In this document: positions 15,383-25,865 of the stretch, one piece after another
How positions within the stretch are numbered: the first letter of the stretch is position 1
Layout of the letters: the number at the start of each line of letters is the position of its first letter
Assembly (NCBI RefSeq): GCF_918797525.1
Contig: NZ_OU963893.1
Span: 2,728,001-2,792,000, forward strand
Reading direction: 5' to 3'
Length of the DNA stretch: 64,000 nucleotides
Source: an unidentified bacterial endosymbiont
Lineage (GTDB): Bacteria; Pseudomonadota; Gammaproteobacteria; Enterobacterales; Enterobacteriaceae
The notes under the pieces: generated by a model
Told to the model about the DNA's origin: nothing
The model's database searches: none
The model's input: only the letters and a program-made list of their open reading frames with translations
Position numbers and translations under genes: made by a program

Positions 15383-16741
15383 ATGCAGACCGTTTTAGCG
15401 AAAATCATTGCCGATAAGGCCATCTGGGTGGAAGCCCGCAAGCAGCAACAGCCGCTGGCCAGTTTCCAGAACGAGGTGGTCCCGAGTACACGCCGTTTCT
15501 ATGATGCCCTGCAGGGCGCGCGCACCGCGTTTATTCTTGAGTGCAAAAAAGCCTCCCCGTCCAAAGGCGTGATCCGCGACGATTTCGACCCGGCGAGAAT
15601 TGCCGGTATCTACAAGCACCATGCGTCAGCCATTTCAGTGCTCACGGATGAGAAATATTTCCAGGGCAGCTTCGATTTTCTGCCCATCGTCAGCGGCATC
15701 GCCCCACAGCCAATATTGTGTAAAGACTTTATTATCGACGCCTATCAGATTTGGCTGGCACGTTTTTACCAGGCCGATGCCTGCCTGCTGATGCTCTCGG
15801 TGCTCAATGACGAACAGTATCGCCAGCTCGCTGCCGTGGCCCACAGCCTGAATATGGGCGTGTTAACCGAGGTCAGCAACGAAGAGGAGCTGGCGCGCGC
15901 CATCGGGCTGCAGGCCAAAGTGGTCGGCATTAACAACCGCGACCTGCGCGATCTGTCGATTGACCTCAACCGCACGCGCCAGCTTGCGCCGCGTCTGGGC
16001 GCGAGCGTCACGGTGATCAGCGAATCCGGGATTAACCGCTACGCTCAGGTGCGCGAGCTTAGCCACTTTGCTAACGGTTTCCTGATCGGTTCCGCGATGA
16101 TGGAACACGACGATCTTAATGCGGCCGTGCGCCGCGTGCTGTTAGGTGAGAACAAAGTCTGCGGCTTGACCCGTGAAAAGGATGCGCAGGCCGCGTATGA
16201 AGCGGGCGCAATCTATGGCGGTCTGATCTTTGTTGATTCATCTCCTCGTGCAGTTAATGAGGAACAGGCGCGAAAGGTGATCGCGGCTGCCCCACTCAGC
16301 TATGTGGGCGTGTTTCGCAATGCGGAAATCAACGACATTGCGGCAAAAGTGGACGTGTTATCCCTGAGCGCAGTTCAACTGCATGGCGATGAAGATCAAG
16401 CGTATATCGATGCTCTGCGAAATGTTCTGGCGCCTCAGATTCAGATCTGGAAAGCGCAAAGCGTCGGTGACACCCTCCCCGCGCGTAATCTGGACCACGT
16501 TGATAAATACGTACTCGACAATGGCCAGGGCGGCACAGGCCAGCGTTTTGACTGGTCGCAGCTCAAGGGTGAAGCGCTGGACAACGTCCTGCTGGCGGGC
16601 GGATTAAGCCCGGATAACTGTGTAGAAGCCGCCAAAGCTGGCTGCGCAGGCCTCGATTTCAATTCAGGCGTAGAGTCTCAACCGGGTATCAAAGATGCCA
16701 GCAAGCTGGCCTCGGTATTTAAAACTCTGCGTGCATATTAA
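15383..16741 (+). CDS. trpC: Bifunctional indole-3-glycerol phosphate synthase / phosphoribosylanthranilate isomerase
   Basis: A 452-residue fusion of two TIM barrels: IGPS (about 1-255, with [15 protein letters not shown] and SESGI) and PRAI (about 256-452, with [22 protein letters not shown] and LDFNSGVE). They catalyse consecutive steps from phosphoribosylanthranilate to indoleglycerol phosphate. Size and order are those of E. coli. The stop is ten bases before trpB. Confidence 0.98.
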   Translation: MQTVLAKIIADKAIWVEARKQQQPLASFQNEVVPSTRRFYDALQGARTAFILECKKASPSKGVIRDDFDPARIAGIYKHHASAISVLTDEKYFQGSFDFLPIVSGIAPQPILCKDFIIDAYQIWLARFYQADACLLMLSVLNDEQYRQLAAVAHSLNMGVLTEVSNEEELARAIGLQAKVVGINNRDLRDLSIDLNRTRQLAPRLGASVTVISESGINRYAQVRELSHFANGFLIGSAMMEHDDLNAAVRRVLLGENKVCGLTREKDAQAAYEAGAIYGGLIFVDSSPRAVNEEQARKVIAAAPLSYVGVFRNAEINDIAAKVDVLSLSAVQLHGDEDQAYIDALRNVLAPQIQIWKAQSVGDTLPARNLDHVDKYVLDNGQGGTGQRFDWSQLKGEALDNVLLAGGLSPDNCVEAAKAGCAGLDFNSGVESQPGIKDASKLASVFKTLRAY

Positions 16742-16751
16742 GGAACAGAAG

Positions 16752-17945
16752 ATGACGACATTACTAAATCCGTATTTTGGTGAGTTCGGCGGTATGTACG
16801 TACCGCAAATCCTGATGCCCGCCCTGCGCCAGCTGGAAGAAGCCTTTGTAAGCGCACAGAAGGATCCGGCGTTTCAGGCTGAATTTACCGACCTGCTTAA
16901 AAACTACGCGGGCCGTCCCACGGCGTTAACTAAATGCCGTAACCTGACTGAGGGCAGCAAAACCACGCTGTATCTGAAGCGTGAAGACCTGCTGCACGGT
17001 GGCGCGCACAAAACCAACCAGGTATTGGGCCAGGCGCTGCTCGCTAAACGCATGGGCAAAACCGAAATCATCGCCGAAACCGGCGCGGGTCAGCACGGTG
17101 TGGCGTCGGCCCTCGCCAGCGCCCTGCTGGGGCTAAAATGCCGCATCTATATGGGGGCCAAAGACGTTGAACGTCAGTCACCAAACGTGTTCCGCATGCG
17201 TCTGATGGGTGCAGAGGTGATCCCGGTGCACAGCGGTTCCGCAACGCTTAAAGATGCCTGTAACGAAGCACTGCGTGACTGGTCCGGAAGCTACGACTCC
17301 GCACACTACATGCTCGGAACTGCCGCAGGGCCGCACCCGTTCCCGACCATCGTGCGTGAATTCCAGCGTATGATCGGAGAAGAGACCAAAGCGCAGATCC
17401 TTGAAAAAGAGGGGCGCCTGCCGGATGCGGTTATCGCCTGTGTGGGCGGGGGATCTAACGCAATTGGCATGTTTGCCGACTTTATTGAGGACACCCAGGT
17501 TGGCCTGATTGGCGTGGAGCCTGCCGGGCACGGAATTGAATCCGGTGAACACGGCGCGCCGCTAAAGCATGGTCGCGTGGGTATTTACTTCGGCATGAAG
17601 TCGCCAATGATGCAGACAGATGAAGGTCAGATTGAGGAGTCCTACTCAATTTCTGCCGGCCTGGATTTCCCGTCAGTCGGCCCACAACACGCCCATCTCA
17701 ACAGCACCGGCCGGGCAGAATATGTCTCCATTACCGATGACGAAGCGCTGGACGCGTTTAAGACGCTGTGCCGTCACGAAGGGATTATTCCGGCGCTGGA
17801 GTCATCGCATGCCCTGGCGCATGCGCTGAAAATGATTAAAGAAAATCCGGAAAAAGAGCAACTGCTGGTGGTTAATCTTTCCGGTCGCGGTGATAAAGAT
17901 ATCTTCACCGTTCATGACATTCTGAAAGCACGAGGGGAAATCTGA
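16752..17945 (+). CDS. trpB: Tryptophan synthase beta subunit
   Basis: A 397-residue PLP enzyme that joins indole and serine. Lys87 in GGAHKTNQ is the Schiff-base lysine, and [10 protein letters not shown] binds the cofactor phosphate. The ATG at 16752, behind AGGAACAG, gives the E. coli length; the longer open frame back to 16695 overlaps trpC and is not used. The stop overlaps the trpA start (TGATGG), as expected for the equimolar alpha2-beta2 complex. Confidence 0.98.
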   Translation: MTTLLNPYFGEFGGMYVPQILMPALRQLEEAFVSAQKDPAFQAEFTDLLKNYAGRPTALTKCRNLTEGSKTTLYLKREDLLHGGAHKTNQVLGQALLAKRMGKTEIIAETGAGQHGVASALASALLGLKCRIYMGAKDVERQSPNVFRMRLMGAEVIPVHSGSATLKDACNEALRDWSGSYDSAHYMLGTAAGPHPFPTIVREFQRMIGEETKAQILEKEGRLPDAVIACVGGGSNAIGMFADFIEDTQVGLIGVEPAGHGIESGEHGAPLKHGRVGIYFGMKSPMMQTDEGQIEESYSISAGLDFPSVGPQHAHLNSTGRAEYVSITDDEALDAFKTLCRHEGIIPALESSHALAHALKMIKENPEKEQLLVVNLSGRGDKDIFTVHDILKARGEI

Positions 17946-18754
17946 TGGAACGCTATGAAAACGCATTTGCACAATTGCACGCACGCCAGGAAGGCGCGTT
18001 TGTTCCCTTCGTAACCCTGGGCGATCCGGGCCCGGAGCAGTCACTGAAAATCATCGACACCCTGATTGAAGCCGGGGCTGATGCGCTGGAGTTAGGTATT
18101 CCGTTCTCTGACCCGCTGGCGGACGGTCCTACCATTCAGAATGCCACCCTGCGCGCGTTTGCGGCGGGCGTGACGCCGACCCAGTGTTTCGAGATGCTGG
18201 CTGCGATCCGTCAGAAGCACCCGACCATTCCGATTGGCCTGCTGATGTACGCCAACCTGGTCTTCAGCCGGGGTATTGATGCGTTTTATGCCGAGTGTGC
18301 GCGTACAGGGGTTGATTCGGTGCTGGTGGCCGACGTGCCGGTTGAAGAGTCTGCCCCTTTCCGGCAGGCGGCAATGCGACACAACGTGGCGCCGATTTTT
18401 ATCTGCCCACCCAATGCGGATGATGCACTGCTGCGCCAGATTGCCTCCTACGGTCGAGGGTATACCTACCTTCTGTCTCGTGCGGGCGTGACGGGCGCGG
18501 AAAACAAAGCGGCGCTTCCGCTGCATCATTTGGTTGAGAAACTGGCCGAGTATCATGCCGCGCCTGCGCTGCAAGGCTTTGGCATCTCCTCTCCCGAGCA
18601 GGTCGCTGCGGCTATTGATGCGAAAGCGGCCGGTGCGATTTCCGGCTCGGCTATTGTCAATATCATTGAGAAGAACGTTGATAAACCTGCACAAATGCTG
18701 GCTGACCTGAGAGCGTTCGTGACCGTAATGAAAGCGGCGACGCGTAAAGCGTAA
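17945..18754 (+). CDS. trpA: Tryptophan synthase alpha subunit
   Basis: A 269-residue TIM barrel cleaving indoleglycerol phosphate. The catalytic residues Glu49 (ALELGIPF) and Asp60 (DPLADGPT) are present, as is the phosphate-binding GISSPEQV loop. Indole passes through a tunnel to TrpB. It is the last trp gene and a terminator follows nine bases on. Confidence 0.98.
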   Translation: MERYENAFAQLHARQEGAFVPFVTLGDPGPEQSLKIIDTLIEAGADALELGIPFSDPLADGPTIQNATLRAFAAGVTPTQCFEMLAAIRQKHPTIPIGLLMYANLVFSRGIDAFYAECARTGVDSVLVADVPVEESAPFRQAAMRHNVAPIFICPPNADDALLRQIASYGRGYTYLLSRAGVTGAENKAALPLHHLVEKLAEYHAAPALQGFGISSPEQVAAAIDAKAAGAISGSAIVNIIEKNVDKPAQMLADLRAFVTVMKAATRKA

Positions 18755-18762
18755 TCAATCTG

Positions 18763-18800
18763 ACCGTCTGGTACGCTCACCAGACGGTTCTTCCCCTTTT
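18763..18800 (+). terminator. trp operon terminator
   Basis: ACCGTCTGG (18763-18771) pairs with CCAGACGGT (18780-18788), followed by a T-rich run ending TTTT. Confidence 0.85.
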
Positions 18801-19202
18801 ACGCTGTCGGCGTATGCAATCTTCCCTAAAATAACCGTTTAAAAGGAGTAGCCTGACCTCGCGGATAATTCCAACTTTCCGCCGTCCAATGGCGACGAGG
18901 CCAGTGGCGCGGGATGATATAGATATCAGTGAGTTGGTAATTAGCTGTAAGTGCTTAATCAGGTTGTTCTTACAGGCCACTGTTGATCTGCGCTTTACCG
19001 CCAGATTTATGCCCCCCCCTTGCAGATGCAAATCAGTTCCGGGGCCGCGCTGGCGTTCGGCGAGCGGCACGGTTTAATGACAAAGGTCATAAAAAAGGGA
19101 GGTATTGTGCAGAAATGTTTGGCAAAGGTTTTGGAGTAACAAAAAAAATTATATATTCCTGGCCGTTAAATTCACACACCTTCTGAGTTCAGAGGCATCG
19201 TC
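18801..19202. other. Intergenic region trpA-yedE
   Basis: About 400 bases without a recognisable gene. A ten-codon reading frame (MQKCLAKVLE, GTG at 19106) has a strong AGGGAGGT site in front and ends at 19138. It could be a leader peptide or chance. A C-run occurs near 19012. The E. coli genes yciE, yciF and yciG are absent. Confidence 0.5.
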
Positions 19203-20414
19203 ATGACATGGCACCCTTTCAAGCAGACTTACCTGATTAAGTTCTGGTCACCCGTTCCGGCAGTCATCGCTACGGGGATCCTGTCCACTTACTATTTTGG
19301 CATTACCGGCACCTTCTGGGCCGTCACCGGCGAATTCACCCGCTGGGGTGGTCAGCTTTTGCAGCTGGCAGGCGTGCATACTGAAGAGTGGGGTTATTTT
19401 AAGCTTATTCATTTAGACGGCACGCCGCTGACCCGCATCGACGGGATGATGATTATCGGTATGTTCGGCGGTTGTTTCGCTGCCGCGCTGTGGGCGAACA
19501 ACGTTAAGCTGAGAATGCCCAAAAGCCGTATACGCATTATCCAGGCCGTGGCGGGCGGCATCATAGCCGGGTTTGGCGCGCGCCTGGCGATGGGCTGTAA
19601 CCTTGCCGCTTTCTTTACCGGCATTCCGCAGTTTTCGTTGCACGCATGGTTCTTTGCCGTCGCCACCGCCATTGGCTCTTACTTTGGCGCCAGATTCACG
19701 CTGCTGCCGCTGTTCCGGATTCCGGTTAAGGTGGTTAAAGTTAGCGCGGCATCACCACTGACACAAAAACCGGCCCAGGCTCGTCGCCGTTTTCGCTTGG
19801 GTATGCTGGTCTTTTTCGCCATGATCGCGTGGGCGATTTGTACCGCGCTGAACCAGCCCAAACTGGGGTTAGCAATGTTGTTTGGCGTCGGCTTTGGCCT
19901 GCTTATCGAACGCGCGCAAATCTGCTTTACCTCTGCGTTTCGCGATATGTGGATAACCGGGCGTACCATGATGGCAAAAGCCATTATCGCGGGCATGGCC
20001 GCCAGTGCGATCGGCATCTTTAGCTACGTGCAGCTTGGCGTTGAGCCAAAAATCATGTGGGCGGGCCCGAATGCGGTGATTGGCGGGCTGCTGTTTGGTT
20101 TCGGCATTGTGCTGGCGGGTGGTTGCGAAACGGGCTGGATGTATCGCGCCGTGGAAGGACAGGTACATTACTGGTGGGTCGGGCTCGGGAACGTGATTGG
20201 CTCGACGATCCTTGCGTACTACTGGGACGATTTATCTCCCGCACTGGCTACCAACTGGGACAAGATCAACCTGCTGAACAGCTTCGGTCCGCTCGGAGGT
20301 CTGCTGGTTACCTACGCCCTGCTATTGGTCGCATTTTTACTGGTTATAGCACAAGAGAAACGTTTCTTTCGCCGTGCCGCTGTCAAATCTGAACGCCAGG
20401 AGTATACCGCATGA
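19203..20414 (+). CDS. yedE: YedE, YeeE/YedE-family sulfur-compound transporter
   Basis: A 403-residue inner-membrane protein with about ten helices and two internal sulf_transp repeats, each with a conserved cysteine motif (AMGCNLAAFF and AGGCETGWMY). It matches E. coli YedE nearly end to end. Relatives (TsuA) import thiosulfate and work with a TusA-like partner; others are linked to selenium. Its stop overlaps the start of such a partner, yedF. In E. coli yedEF lies elsewhere on the chromosome, near fli genes. Confidence 0.93.
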   Translation: MTWHPFKQTYLIKFWSPVPAVIATGILSTYYFGITGTFWAVTGEFTRWGGQLLQLAGVHTEEWGYFKLIHLDGTPLTRIDGMMIIGMFGGCFAAALWANNVKLRMPKSRIRIIQAVAGGIIAGFGARLAMGCNLAAFFTGIPQFSLHAWFFAVATAIGSYFGARFTLLPLFRIPVKVVKVSAASPLTQKPAQARRRFRLGMLVFFAMIAWAICTALNQPKLGLAMLFGVGFGLLIERAQICFTSAFRDMWITGRTMMAKAIIAGMAASAIGIFSYVQLGVEPKIMWAGPNAVIGGLLFGFGIVLAGGCETGWMYRAVEGQVHYWWVGLGNVIGSTILAYYWDDLSPALATNWDKINLLNSFGPLGGLLVTYALLLVAFLLVIAQEKRFFRRAAVKSERQEYTA

Positions 20415-20644
20415 AAGAGATTGTGCCTGACTATCGTCTTGATATGGTAGGCGAACCCTGCCCTTACCCGGCCGTTGCCACGCTTGAAGCGCTGCCTCAG
20501 CTCAAAAAAGGCGAGATTCTGGAAGTGGTGAGCGATTGCCCGCAGTCGATAAATACTATTCCGCTGGATGCGGAGAATCACGGGTATAGCGTACTGGATA
20601 TTCAGCAGGATGGGCCAACTATTCGCTATCTTATCCAGAAGTAA
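20411..20644 (+). CDS. yedF: YedF, TusA-family sulfur carrier
   Basis: A 77-residue protein with the TusA motif GEPCPYP near residue 15, whose cysteine carries persulfide sulfur. A second cysteine lies in VSDCPQS. It overlaps yedE by four bases and probably receives the sulfur that YedE brings in. A bidirectional terminator follows. Confidence 0.93.
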   Translation: MKEIVPDYRLDMVGEPCPYPAVATLEALPQLKKGEILEVVSDCPQSINTIPLDAENHGYSVLDIQQDGPTIRYLIQK

Positions 20645-20663
20645 CATTATCCCTTAAACACAA

Positions 20664-20694
20664 GAAAACTGGCCGTCGCGCGCGGCCAGTTTTC
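20664..20694. terminator. Terminator between yedF and ompW
   Basis: GAAAACTGGCCG (20664-20675) pairs with CGGCCAGTTTTC (20683-20694), a 12-bp stem with T-runs in both directions, serving two convergent genes. Confidence 0.85.
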
Positions 20695-20703
20695 CGGGCC
20701 CTG

Positions 20704-21336
20704 TCAGAAACGATAGCCCGCCGAGAACATAAATACCCACGGATCCAGACGGGTACTGATGCTCTGCTGCTCGCCGCCCGCCTTAAAGCGCACGTCGGTG
20801 TCAATATCCATATACCAGACCGAGGCGTTGATTAACCAGTCGCGGTTGATCAGATAATCCAGACCAACCTGCCCCGCCATCCCCCAGGAGTCTTTGAGAC
20901 TGAGATCGGATAACCCTGCCGCTTTACCGGTATCATTAAATTTCTCATCGAAGAACGTGGTGTAGTTTACGCCAGCACCGATATAGGGGCGTACCTTGCT
21001 GCTGGAATCACCAAAGTACCATTGAGCCATCAGCGTTGGCGGTAAATGGTGTACCGTGGCGATATCCCCGGTCGGCCCCAGGCCAACGCGATGACGGAAA
21101 GGCGTCGCCGCCAGAAGCTCAATACCCAGATTGTCCGTCGCCATGTAACTAAACGTTAACCCAAGCTGGGTATTGTTACTGACGTTAAAACCGCCCATTC
21201 CCAGCACGCTATCGGAGCCTTCAGTAGGTCGAACCGTTGCCGTACCGGCACGAATAAAGAACTCCCCTGCTTCATGCGCGTAAGCGCCACCAGAAATACT
21301 GCTCAAGATAAGGGCTGCCACCGCTAATTTTTTCAT
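20704..21336 (-). CDS. ompW: Outer membrane protein OmpW
   Basis: A 210-residue eight-stranded beta-barrel with signal MKKLAVAALILSSISGGAYA, then HEAGEFFIRAG. It ends in the C-terminal SAGYRF signature for outer-membrane assembly. OmpW forms a narrow hydrophobic channel and is the colicin S4 receptor in E. coli. It is divergent from yciC across about 300 bases, which hold the two promoters and no gene. Confidence 0.96.
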   Translation of the reverse strand: MKKLAVAALILSSISGGAYAHEAGEFFIRAGTATVRPTEGSDSVLGMGGFNVSNNTQLGLTFSYMATDNLGIELLAATPFRHRVGLGPTGDIATVHHLPPTLMAQWYFGDSSSKVRPYIGAGVNYTTFFDEKFNDTGKAAGLSDLSLKDSWGMAGQVGLDYLINRDWLINASVWYMDIDTDVRFKAGGEQQSISTRLDPWVFMFSAGYRF

Positions 21337-21632
21337 ATCCGCTCCATCGTTGTGGTTTTGATAGCGGGGGCAATATACTCACAAATGGGCAATAAGTGAT
21401 CTAACAGAGATCACATAAAAACCAGTAAGTTAACATTCATTGATCTGGGTTAATTTTTGTAAGCGAAACACAGGACATCAGCTTGTATCTGGATCAATTT
21501 CTCAATCGCGCGGACGATCAACCCGGCTTTACAAAGATATGCTTTTCCATACAAGCCTTGATGCTGCCACGGCAGCGTTATCCGGTGTACAATTACCGGC
21601 TTATTAACACCTGCAATACTCAAGGAGAGTGC

Positions 21633-22376
21633 ATGTCTATCACGGCGAAGTCTGTCTACCGTGACACGGGAAATTTTTTCCGCAATCAGTTCATTACCTT
21701 TTTACTGATCGCGTTGCTATGCGCCTTCATCACGGTGGTGCTAGGTCATGCCTTCTCACCCAATGAAGAGCAGATTGCCACCCTGAGCCAGGGCGACCAC
21801 CTTGCAGGTAGCGCCGGGTTATTTGAACTGGTGCAGAACATGACGCCGGAGCAGCAACAGATTCTGCTGCGAGCCTCTGCGGCATCGACCTTTTCAGGCC
21901 TGATCGGTAATGCTGTTCTGGCAGGCGGCATTCTGCTGATGATCCAGCTCATTTCTGCTGGTCATCGTGTGAGTGCCTTACGTGCCATCGGGGCCAGCGC
22001 TCCCGTACTGCCAAAGCTGTTTATCCTCATCTTTTTAACCACTTTGCTGGTACAAATGGGGATTATGCTGGTTGTGGTGCCGGGTGTATTACTGGCTATC
22101 GTGCTCTCCTTCGCCCCGATCATGGTTGTTCAGGACAAAATGGGCATTTTCACCGCGATGCGCAGCAGTATGCGACTGGCGTGGGCGAATATGCGCCTGG
22201 TCGCCCCCGCCGTGATTGGCTGGCTGCTTGCTAAAACGCTCCTGCTGCTGTTTGCGCCAAACTTTGCCGTGTTGACGCCGAATGTCGGCGCGGTGGTGGC
22301 CAATACGCTGAGCAACCTGATTTCAGCGGTTCTGCTGGTTTATCTGTTCCGCCTGTACATGCTAATTCGTCAGTAA
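21633..22376 (+). CDS. yciC: YciC, UPF0259 inner-membrane protein
   Basis: A 247-residue protein with about six membrane segments. The ATG at 21633, behind AAGGAGAG, gives the E. coli length; the longer frame from 21483 lacks a site. YciC is of unknown function and is followed by yciB, as in E. coli. Confidence 0.93.
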   Translation: MSITAKSVYRDTGNFFRNQFITFLLIALLCAFITVVLGHAFSPNEEQIATLSQGDHLAGSAGLFELVQNMTPEQQQILLRASAASTFSGLIGNAVLAGGILLMIQLISAGHRVSALRAIGASAPVLPKLFILIFLTTLLVQMGIMLVVVPGVLLAIVLSFAPIMVVQDKMGIFTAMRSSMRLAWANMRLVAPAVIGWLLAKTLLLLFAPNFAVLTPNVGAVVANTLSNLISAVLLVYLFRLYMLIRQ

Positions 22377-22430
22377 TCCTGCAGGTGGGGGCATCGCTGC
22401 GCCCATCCGCACTCAAAATGGAATCACAGA

Positions 22431-22970
22431 ATGAAGCAGTTTCTTGATTTTTTACCGCTCGTGGTCTTTTTTGCGTTTTATAAGCTGTATGACATTTATG
22501 CCGCCACGATGGCGTTAATCGTCGCGACGGCCATCGTGCTGATCTACAGCTGGGTCCGCTATCGTAAAGTCGAAAAAATGGCGCTGATTACGTTCGCCCT
22601 GGTGGCGGTATTCGGTGGGTTGACCCTGTTCTTCCACAATGATGAATTCATCAAGTGGAAGGTCACCGTGATTTACGGTCTGTTTGCTGGTGCATTGCTT
22701 ATTAGCCAGTGGGTGATGAAAAAACCGCTGATCCAGCGCATGTTGGGCAAAGAGCTGACGCTGCCGCAGGCGGTGTGGTCTCGCCTGAATATCGCCTGGG
22801 CCGTGTTCTTTATCCTGTGTGGCCTGGCGAACATCTATATTGCGTTCTGGCTACCGCAGAATATCTGGGTCAACTTTAAAGTTTTCGGCCTGACGGCGCT
22901 GACCCTGATCTTCACGCTGTTGAGCGGCGTGTATATCTATCGACACATGCCGCAGGATGAAAAACAGTAA
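22431..22970 (+). CDS. yciB: YciB, intracellular septation protein A
   Basis: A 179-residue inner-membrane protein with five membrane helices, starting [21 protein letters not shown]. YciB (IspZ) interacts with cell-elongation and division proteins and affects envelope integrity. It is followed by a terminator (GGCCAGA 22979-22985, TCTGGCC 22997-23003, TTTT). Confidence 0.95.
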   Translation: MKQFLDFLPLVVFFAFYKLYDIYAATMALIVATAIVLIYSWVRYRKVEKMALITFALVAVFGGLTLFFHNDEFIKWKVTVIYGLFAGALLISQWVMKKPLIQRMLGKELTLPQAVWSRLNIAWAVFFILCGLANIYIAFWLPQNIWVNFKVFGLTALTLIFTLLSGVYIYRHMPQDEKQ

Positions 22971-22978
22971 GCCTTTCC

Positions 22979-23007
22979 GGCCAGATCGCCCTGCGTTCTG
23001 GCCTTTT
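22979..23007 (+). terminator. yciB terminator
   Basis: GGCCAGA pairs with TCTGGCC around an 11-base loop, followed by TTTT. Confidence 0.75.
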
Positions 23008-23090
23008 CACCTCTTTTCACATTTTCCCATCGTCTCTGCAAAAATGTCTGAATCATGAAGATTTTGTGAAGATTGCCTTCACTTTATTGT

Positions 23091-23109
23091 AATGAGAATC
23101 ACTATCATT
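23091..23109. promoter_or_regulatory. Fur box upstream of the siderophore receptor
   Basis: AATGAGAATCACTATCATT closely follows the 19-bp Fur consensus. It lies 40 bases before the receptor start, so repression by iron-loaded Fur is likely. Confidence 0.8.
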
Positions 23110-23148
23110 AATATTCTTCATCGCATTTTAACAAATGGAAATGAGTTG

Positions 23149-25335
23149 ATGAATAACATAATAAGATTCGCCCCCGCTTCACTTACGTTGGCCATTCTTG
23201 CGGCATTAAGCCACAGCACGCACGCAGCGGAAGAAACGCTTGCTGATGGCGAAACCATGGTTGTTCAGGCAACGGCCGAAGAGGCCCTTAAACAGCAGCC
23301 TGGCGTATCCGTCATTACGGCTAAAGACATCGAAAAAGATCCCCCGGTTAACGATCTTTCCGACATCATTCGCAAAATGCCTGGCGTAAACCTGACCGGT
23401 AACAGCGCAACCGGTAACCGGGGCAATAATCGCCAGATCGACATTCGTGGCATGGGCCCGGAAAATACCCTTATTTTGATTGATGGCGTTCCGGTGACAT
23501 CCCGCAACGCGGTCCGCTATAGCTGGCGTGGCGAGCGTGATACCCGTGGTGATAGCAACTGGGTCCCGCCTGAGATGGTCGAGCGTATTGAGGTTCTTCG
23601 TGGCCCTGCGGCGGCACGATATGGTTCCGGCGCGGCGGGTGGTGTCGTCAACATCATCACCAAACGTCCCACCAATGAGTGGCACGGCTCACTTTCGCTG
23701 TACACTAATCAGCCCGAAAACGATAAAGAGGGTGCGACCAACCGTGCCAACTTTGATATTAATGGCCCACTGGCGGGCGACGCGCTGACCATGCGTCTTT
23801 ACGGAAATATCAACAAAACCGATGCCGATGCGCAGGACATTAACACGGCGCAAAACGGCTCTTACGCCGCAGGTCGTGAGGGCGTACGTAATAAAGATAT
23901 TAATACCCTGCTCTCGTGGAAGCTCACGCCGCAGCAAATTGTCGATTTTGATTATGCCTACAGCCGTCAGGGTAATATCTACGCAGGCGATACCCAGTAC
24001 AGCAATAGTAACGTCAGTCCTGACGGGCTGGTCTCATCACTCTACGGCCATGAAACGAACCGTATGTACCGTCAGTCTTACGGTTTGACGCACAACGGCA
24101 TCTGGGACTGGGGACAATCCAAATTCGGCGTCTATTACGAAAAAACCAACAACACCCGTCTGGAGGAAGGCTCCACAGGGAGAGTTGAGGGGATGATTAA
24201 CAGCGACAAGTATGACACCAGCCGGCTCCACTCTTACCGGAGTACGGGAGAGCTGAATATTCCGCTGTTCTGGCTGGTTGATCAGACCCTCACGCTTGGC
24301 GCGGAGTGGAATCGCGACGAGTTAAACGATCCGGCCTCAATGCAGGCAACCAATGCGTCAGGCGACATCATAAACGGGGTTTCCGGCACTGCGTCCGAGC
24401 GGAACAGCAAAAATAGCGCAGACCTCACCGGTATCTATCTTGAAGATAATATTGAAGCCCGTCAGGGCACTAACCTCATCCCGGGGATCCGTTTCGACTA
24501 CCATAATCAGTTTGGCAGTAACTGGAGCCCAAGCCTTAACGTCTCTCAGGATCTTGGGGAGATGTTCAAGGTTAAAGCCGGTATCGCGCGGGTGTTTAAA
24601 GCGCCAAACCTGTACCAGTCCAGCGAGGGTTATCTGCTTTCAACCCGTGGCAATGGCTGCCCAAACACCATCGCTACCGGCAGTTGCTATTTGCTGGGTA
24701 ATCCGGATCTTGACCCGGAAGTGAGCGTCAATAAAGAGATCGGCCTGGCGTTTGCGCTTGATGGCTATGAGGCGGGAATAACGTGGTTCCGCAATGATTA
24801 CAAAAATAAGATCGTCGCGGGCACCAATGTGTTGGGCAACACCAGCAGCGGCGCGAACATCCTGCAGTGGGAAAATGGCGGAAAAGCCGTGGTTGAAGGG
24901 CTGGAAGGTAACCTGACCGTACCGGTTATCCGCGATACCCTGACCTGGCGCACCAACGCAACCTATATGATCCAGTCGGAGAATAAAGACACCGGTAATC
25001 CGTTGTCCATTATCCCGAAATACACCGTGAATACGATGCTCGACTGGGAGGTCAACAGCAAGTTTTCTGCCAACGTAAACTGGACGCTGTATGGCCGTCA
25101 GAAGCCGCGAGAATATTCGGAAACGCGTAACGAAACAGGTGTGATGTCAGAGCGAGAAGTGGGTGCGTATTCCATCGTCGGCATTGGCAGCAACTATCAA
25201 CTGACGAAGAGCCTGCGCCTCAATGCCGGTATCAGCAACCTCTTTGATAAGCAGATTTACCGTGAAAACGACGGCGCCTCGACCTATAACGAACCGGGCC
25301 GGGCCTATTACGCTGGCGTAACGCTCTCCTTTTGA
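23149..25335 (+). CDS. TonB-dependent siderophore receptor, FepA/PfeA/IroN type
   Basis: A 728-residue outer-membrane receptor. The start at 23149 is followed by a signal ending THAAEE; the ATG at 23092 falls inside the Fur box. A TonB box-like ETMVVQAT, a plug domain (SDIIRKMPGVNLTGNSATGN, RQIDIRGMGPENTLILIDGV, SWRGERDTRGDSNWVPPEMV) and a 22-strand barrel ending in YYAGVTLSF follow. The plug sequence is typical of catecholate receptors of the FepA group. It is not part of this region in E. coli, and lies near tonB. It most likely imports enterobactin or a relative; the exact ligand is not determined. Confidence 0.88.
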   Translation: MNNIIRFAPASLTLAILAALSHSTHAAEETLADGETMVVQATAEEALKQQPGVSVITAKDIEKDPPVNDLSDIIRKMPGVNLTGNSATGNRGNNRQIDIRGMGPENTLILIDGVPVTSRNAVRYSWRGERDTRGDSNWVPPEMVERIEVLRGPAAARYGSGAAGGVVNIITKRPTNEWHGSLSLYTNQPENDKEGATNRANFDINGPLAGDALTMRLYGNINKTDADAQDINTAQNGSYAAGREGVRNKDINTLLSWKLTPQQIVDFDYAYSRQGNIYAGDTQYSNSNVSPDGLVSSLYGHETNRMYRQSYGLTHNGIWDWGQSKFGVYYEKTNNTRLEEGSTGRVEGMINSDKYDTSRLHSYRSTGELNIPLFWLVDQTLTLGAEWNRDELNDPASMQATNASGDIINGVSGTASERNSKNSADLTGIYLEDNIEARQGTNLIPGIRFDYHNQFGSNWSPSLNVSQDLGEMFKVKAGIARVFKAPNLYQSSEGYLLSTRGNGCPNTIATGSCYLLGNPDLDPEVSVNKEIGLAFALDGYEAGITWFRNDYKNKIVAGTNVLGNTSSGANILQWENGGKAVVEGLEGNLTVPVIRDTLTWRTNATYMIQSENKDTGNPLSIIPKYTVNTMLDWEVNSKFSANVNWTLYGRQKPREYSETRNETGVMSEREVGAYSIVGIGSNYQLTKSLRLNAGISNLFDKQIYRENDGASTYNEPGRAYYAGVTLSF

Positions 25336-25431
25336 GCCTAAGTGCCCGCTATGCGGGCGCTTTCCACTATTCTCACCGGCTGAAAATCATAGTAGCATCC
25401 CGCCTGAAGTCTTCAGTTACGAGTTAAAATA

Positions 25432-25827
25432 ATGACAACAAACGACGCCCCTCAGGGCGAACTGGTATTACGCACACTGGCAATGCCCGCTGACACCAAT
25501 GCCAATGGCGATATTTTTGGCGGCTGGTTGATGTCGCAGATGGATATGGGCGGTGCCATTCTGGCGAAAGAGATAGCACATGGCCGCGTGGTAACCGTCC
25601 GGGTAGATGGAATGACCTTCCTGCGTCCGGTAGCGGTGGGTGATGTGGTCTGCTGCTATGCGCGCTGTGTCAAACGCGGCAATACGTCGATTTCCATCAA
25701 TATTGAAGTGTGGGTGAAGAAGGTCTCTTCTGAACCCATCGGCCAGCGTTATAAAGCCACGGAAGCGTTGTTCATCTATGTGGCGGTCGATAACGTGGGT
25801 AAGCCGCGTCAGCTTCCTGAGACGTGA
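25432..25827 (+). CDS. yciA: Acyl-CoA thioesterase YciA
   Basis: A 131-residue hotdog-fold thioesterase that hydrolyses short and medium acyl-CoAs in the cytoplasm. The conserved NANGDIFGGWLMSQMD segment contains the catalytic Asp of the family and the active-site helix. It is convergent with tonB and shares its terminator. Confidence 0.95.
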   Translation: MTTNDAPQGELVLRTLAMPADTNANGDIFGGWLMSQMDMGGAILAKEIAHGRVVTVRVDGMTFLRPVAVGDVVCCYARCVKRGNTSISINIEVWVKKVSSEPIGQRYKATEALFIYVAVDNVGKPRQLPET

Positions 25828-25842
25828 TCCTCTGTCGTAAAA

Positions 25843-25862
25843 AAGCCTCCATGCGGAGGCTT
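25843..25862. terminator. Terminator between yciA and tonB
   Basis: AAGCCTCC (25843-25850) pairs with GGAGGCTT (25855-25862). On the minus strand it is followed by a T-run, as for tonB. Confidence 0.8.
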
Positions 25863-25865
25863 CAT

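Noticed and set aside
19010..19020. C-run upstream of yedE as a slippage switch
   Set aside because: It is not inside or just before a supported reading frame.
18777..19070. 97-codon minus-strand frame downstream of trpA
   Set aside because: No ribosome site or recognisable protein features, and it begins inside the trp terminator region.
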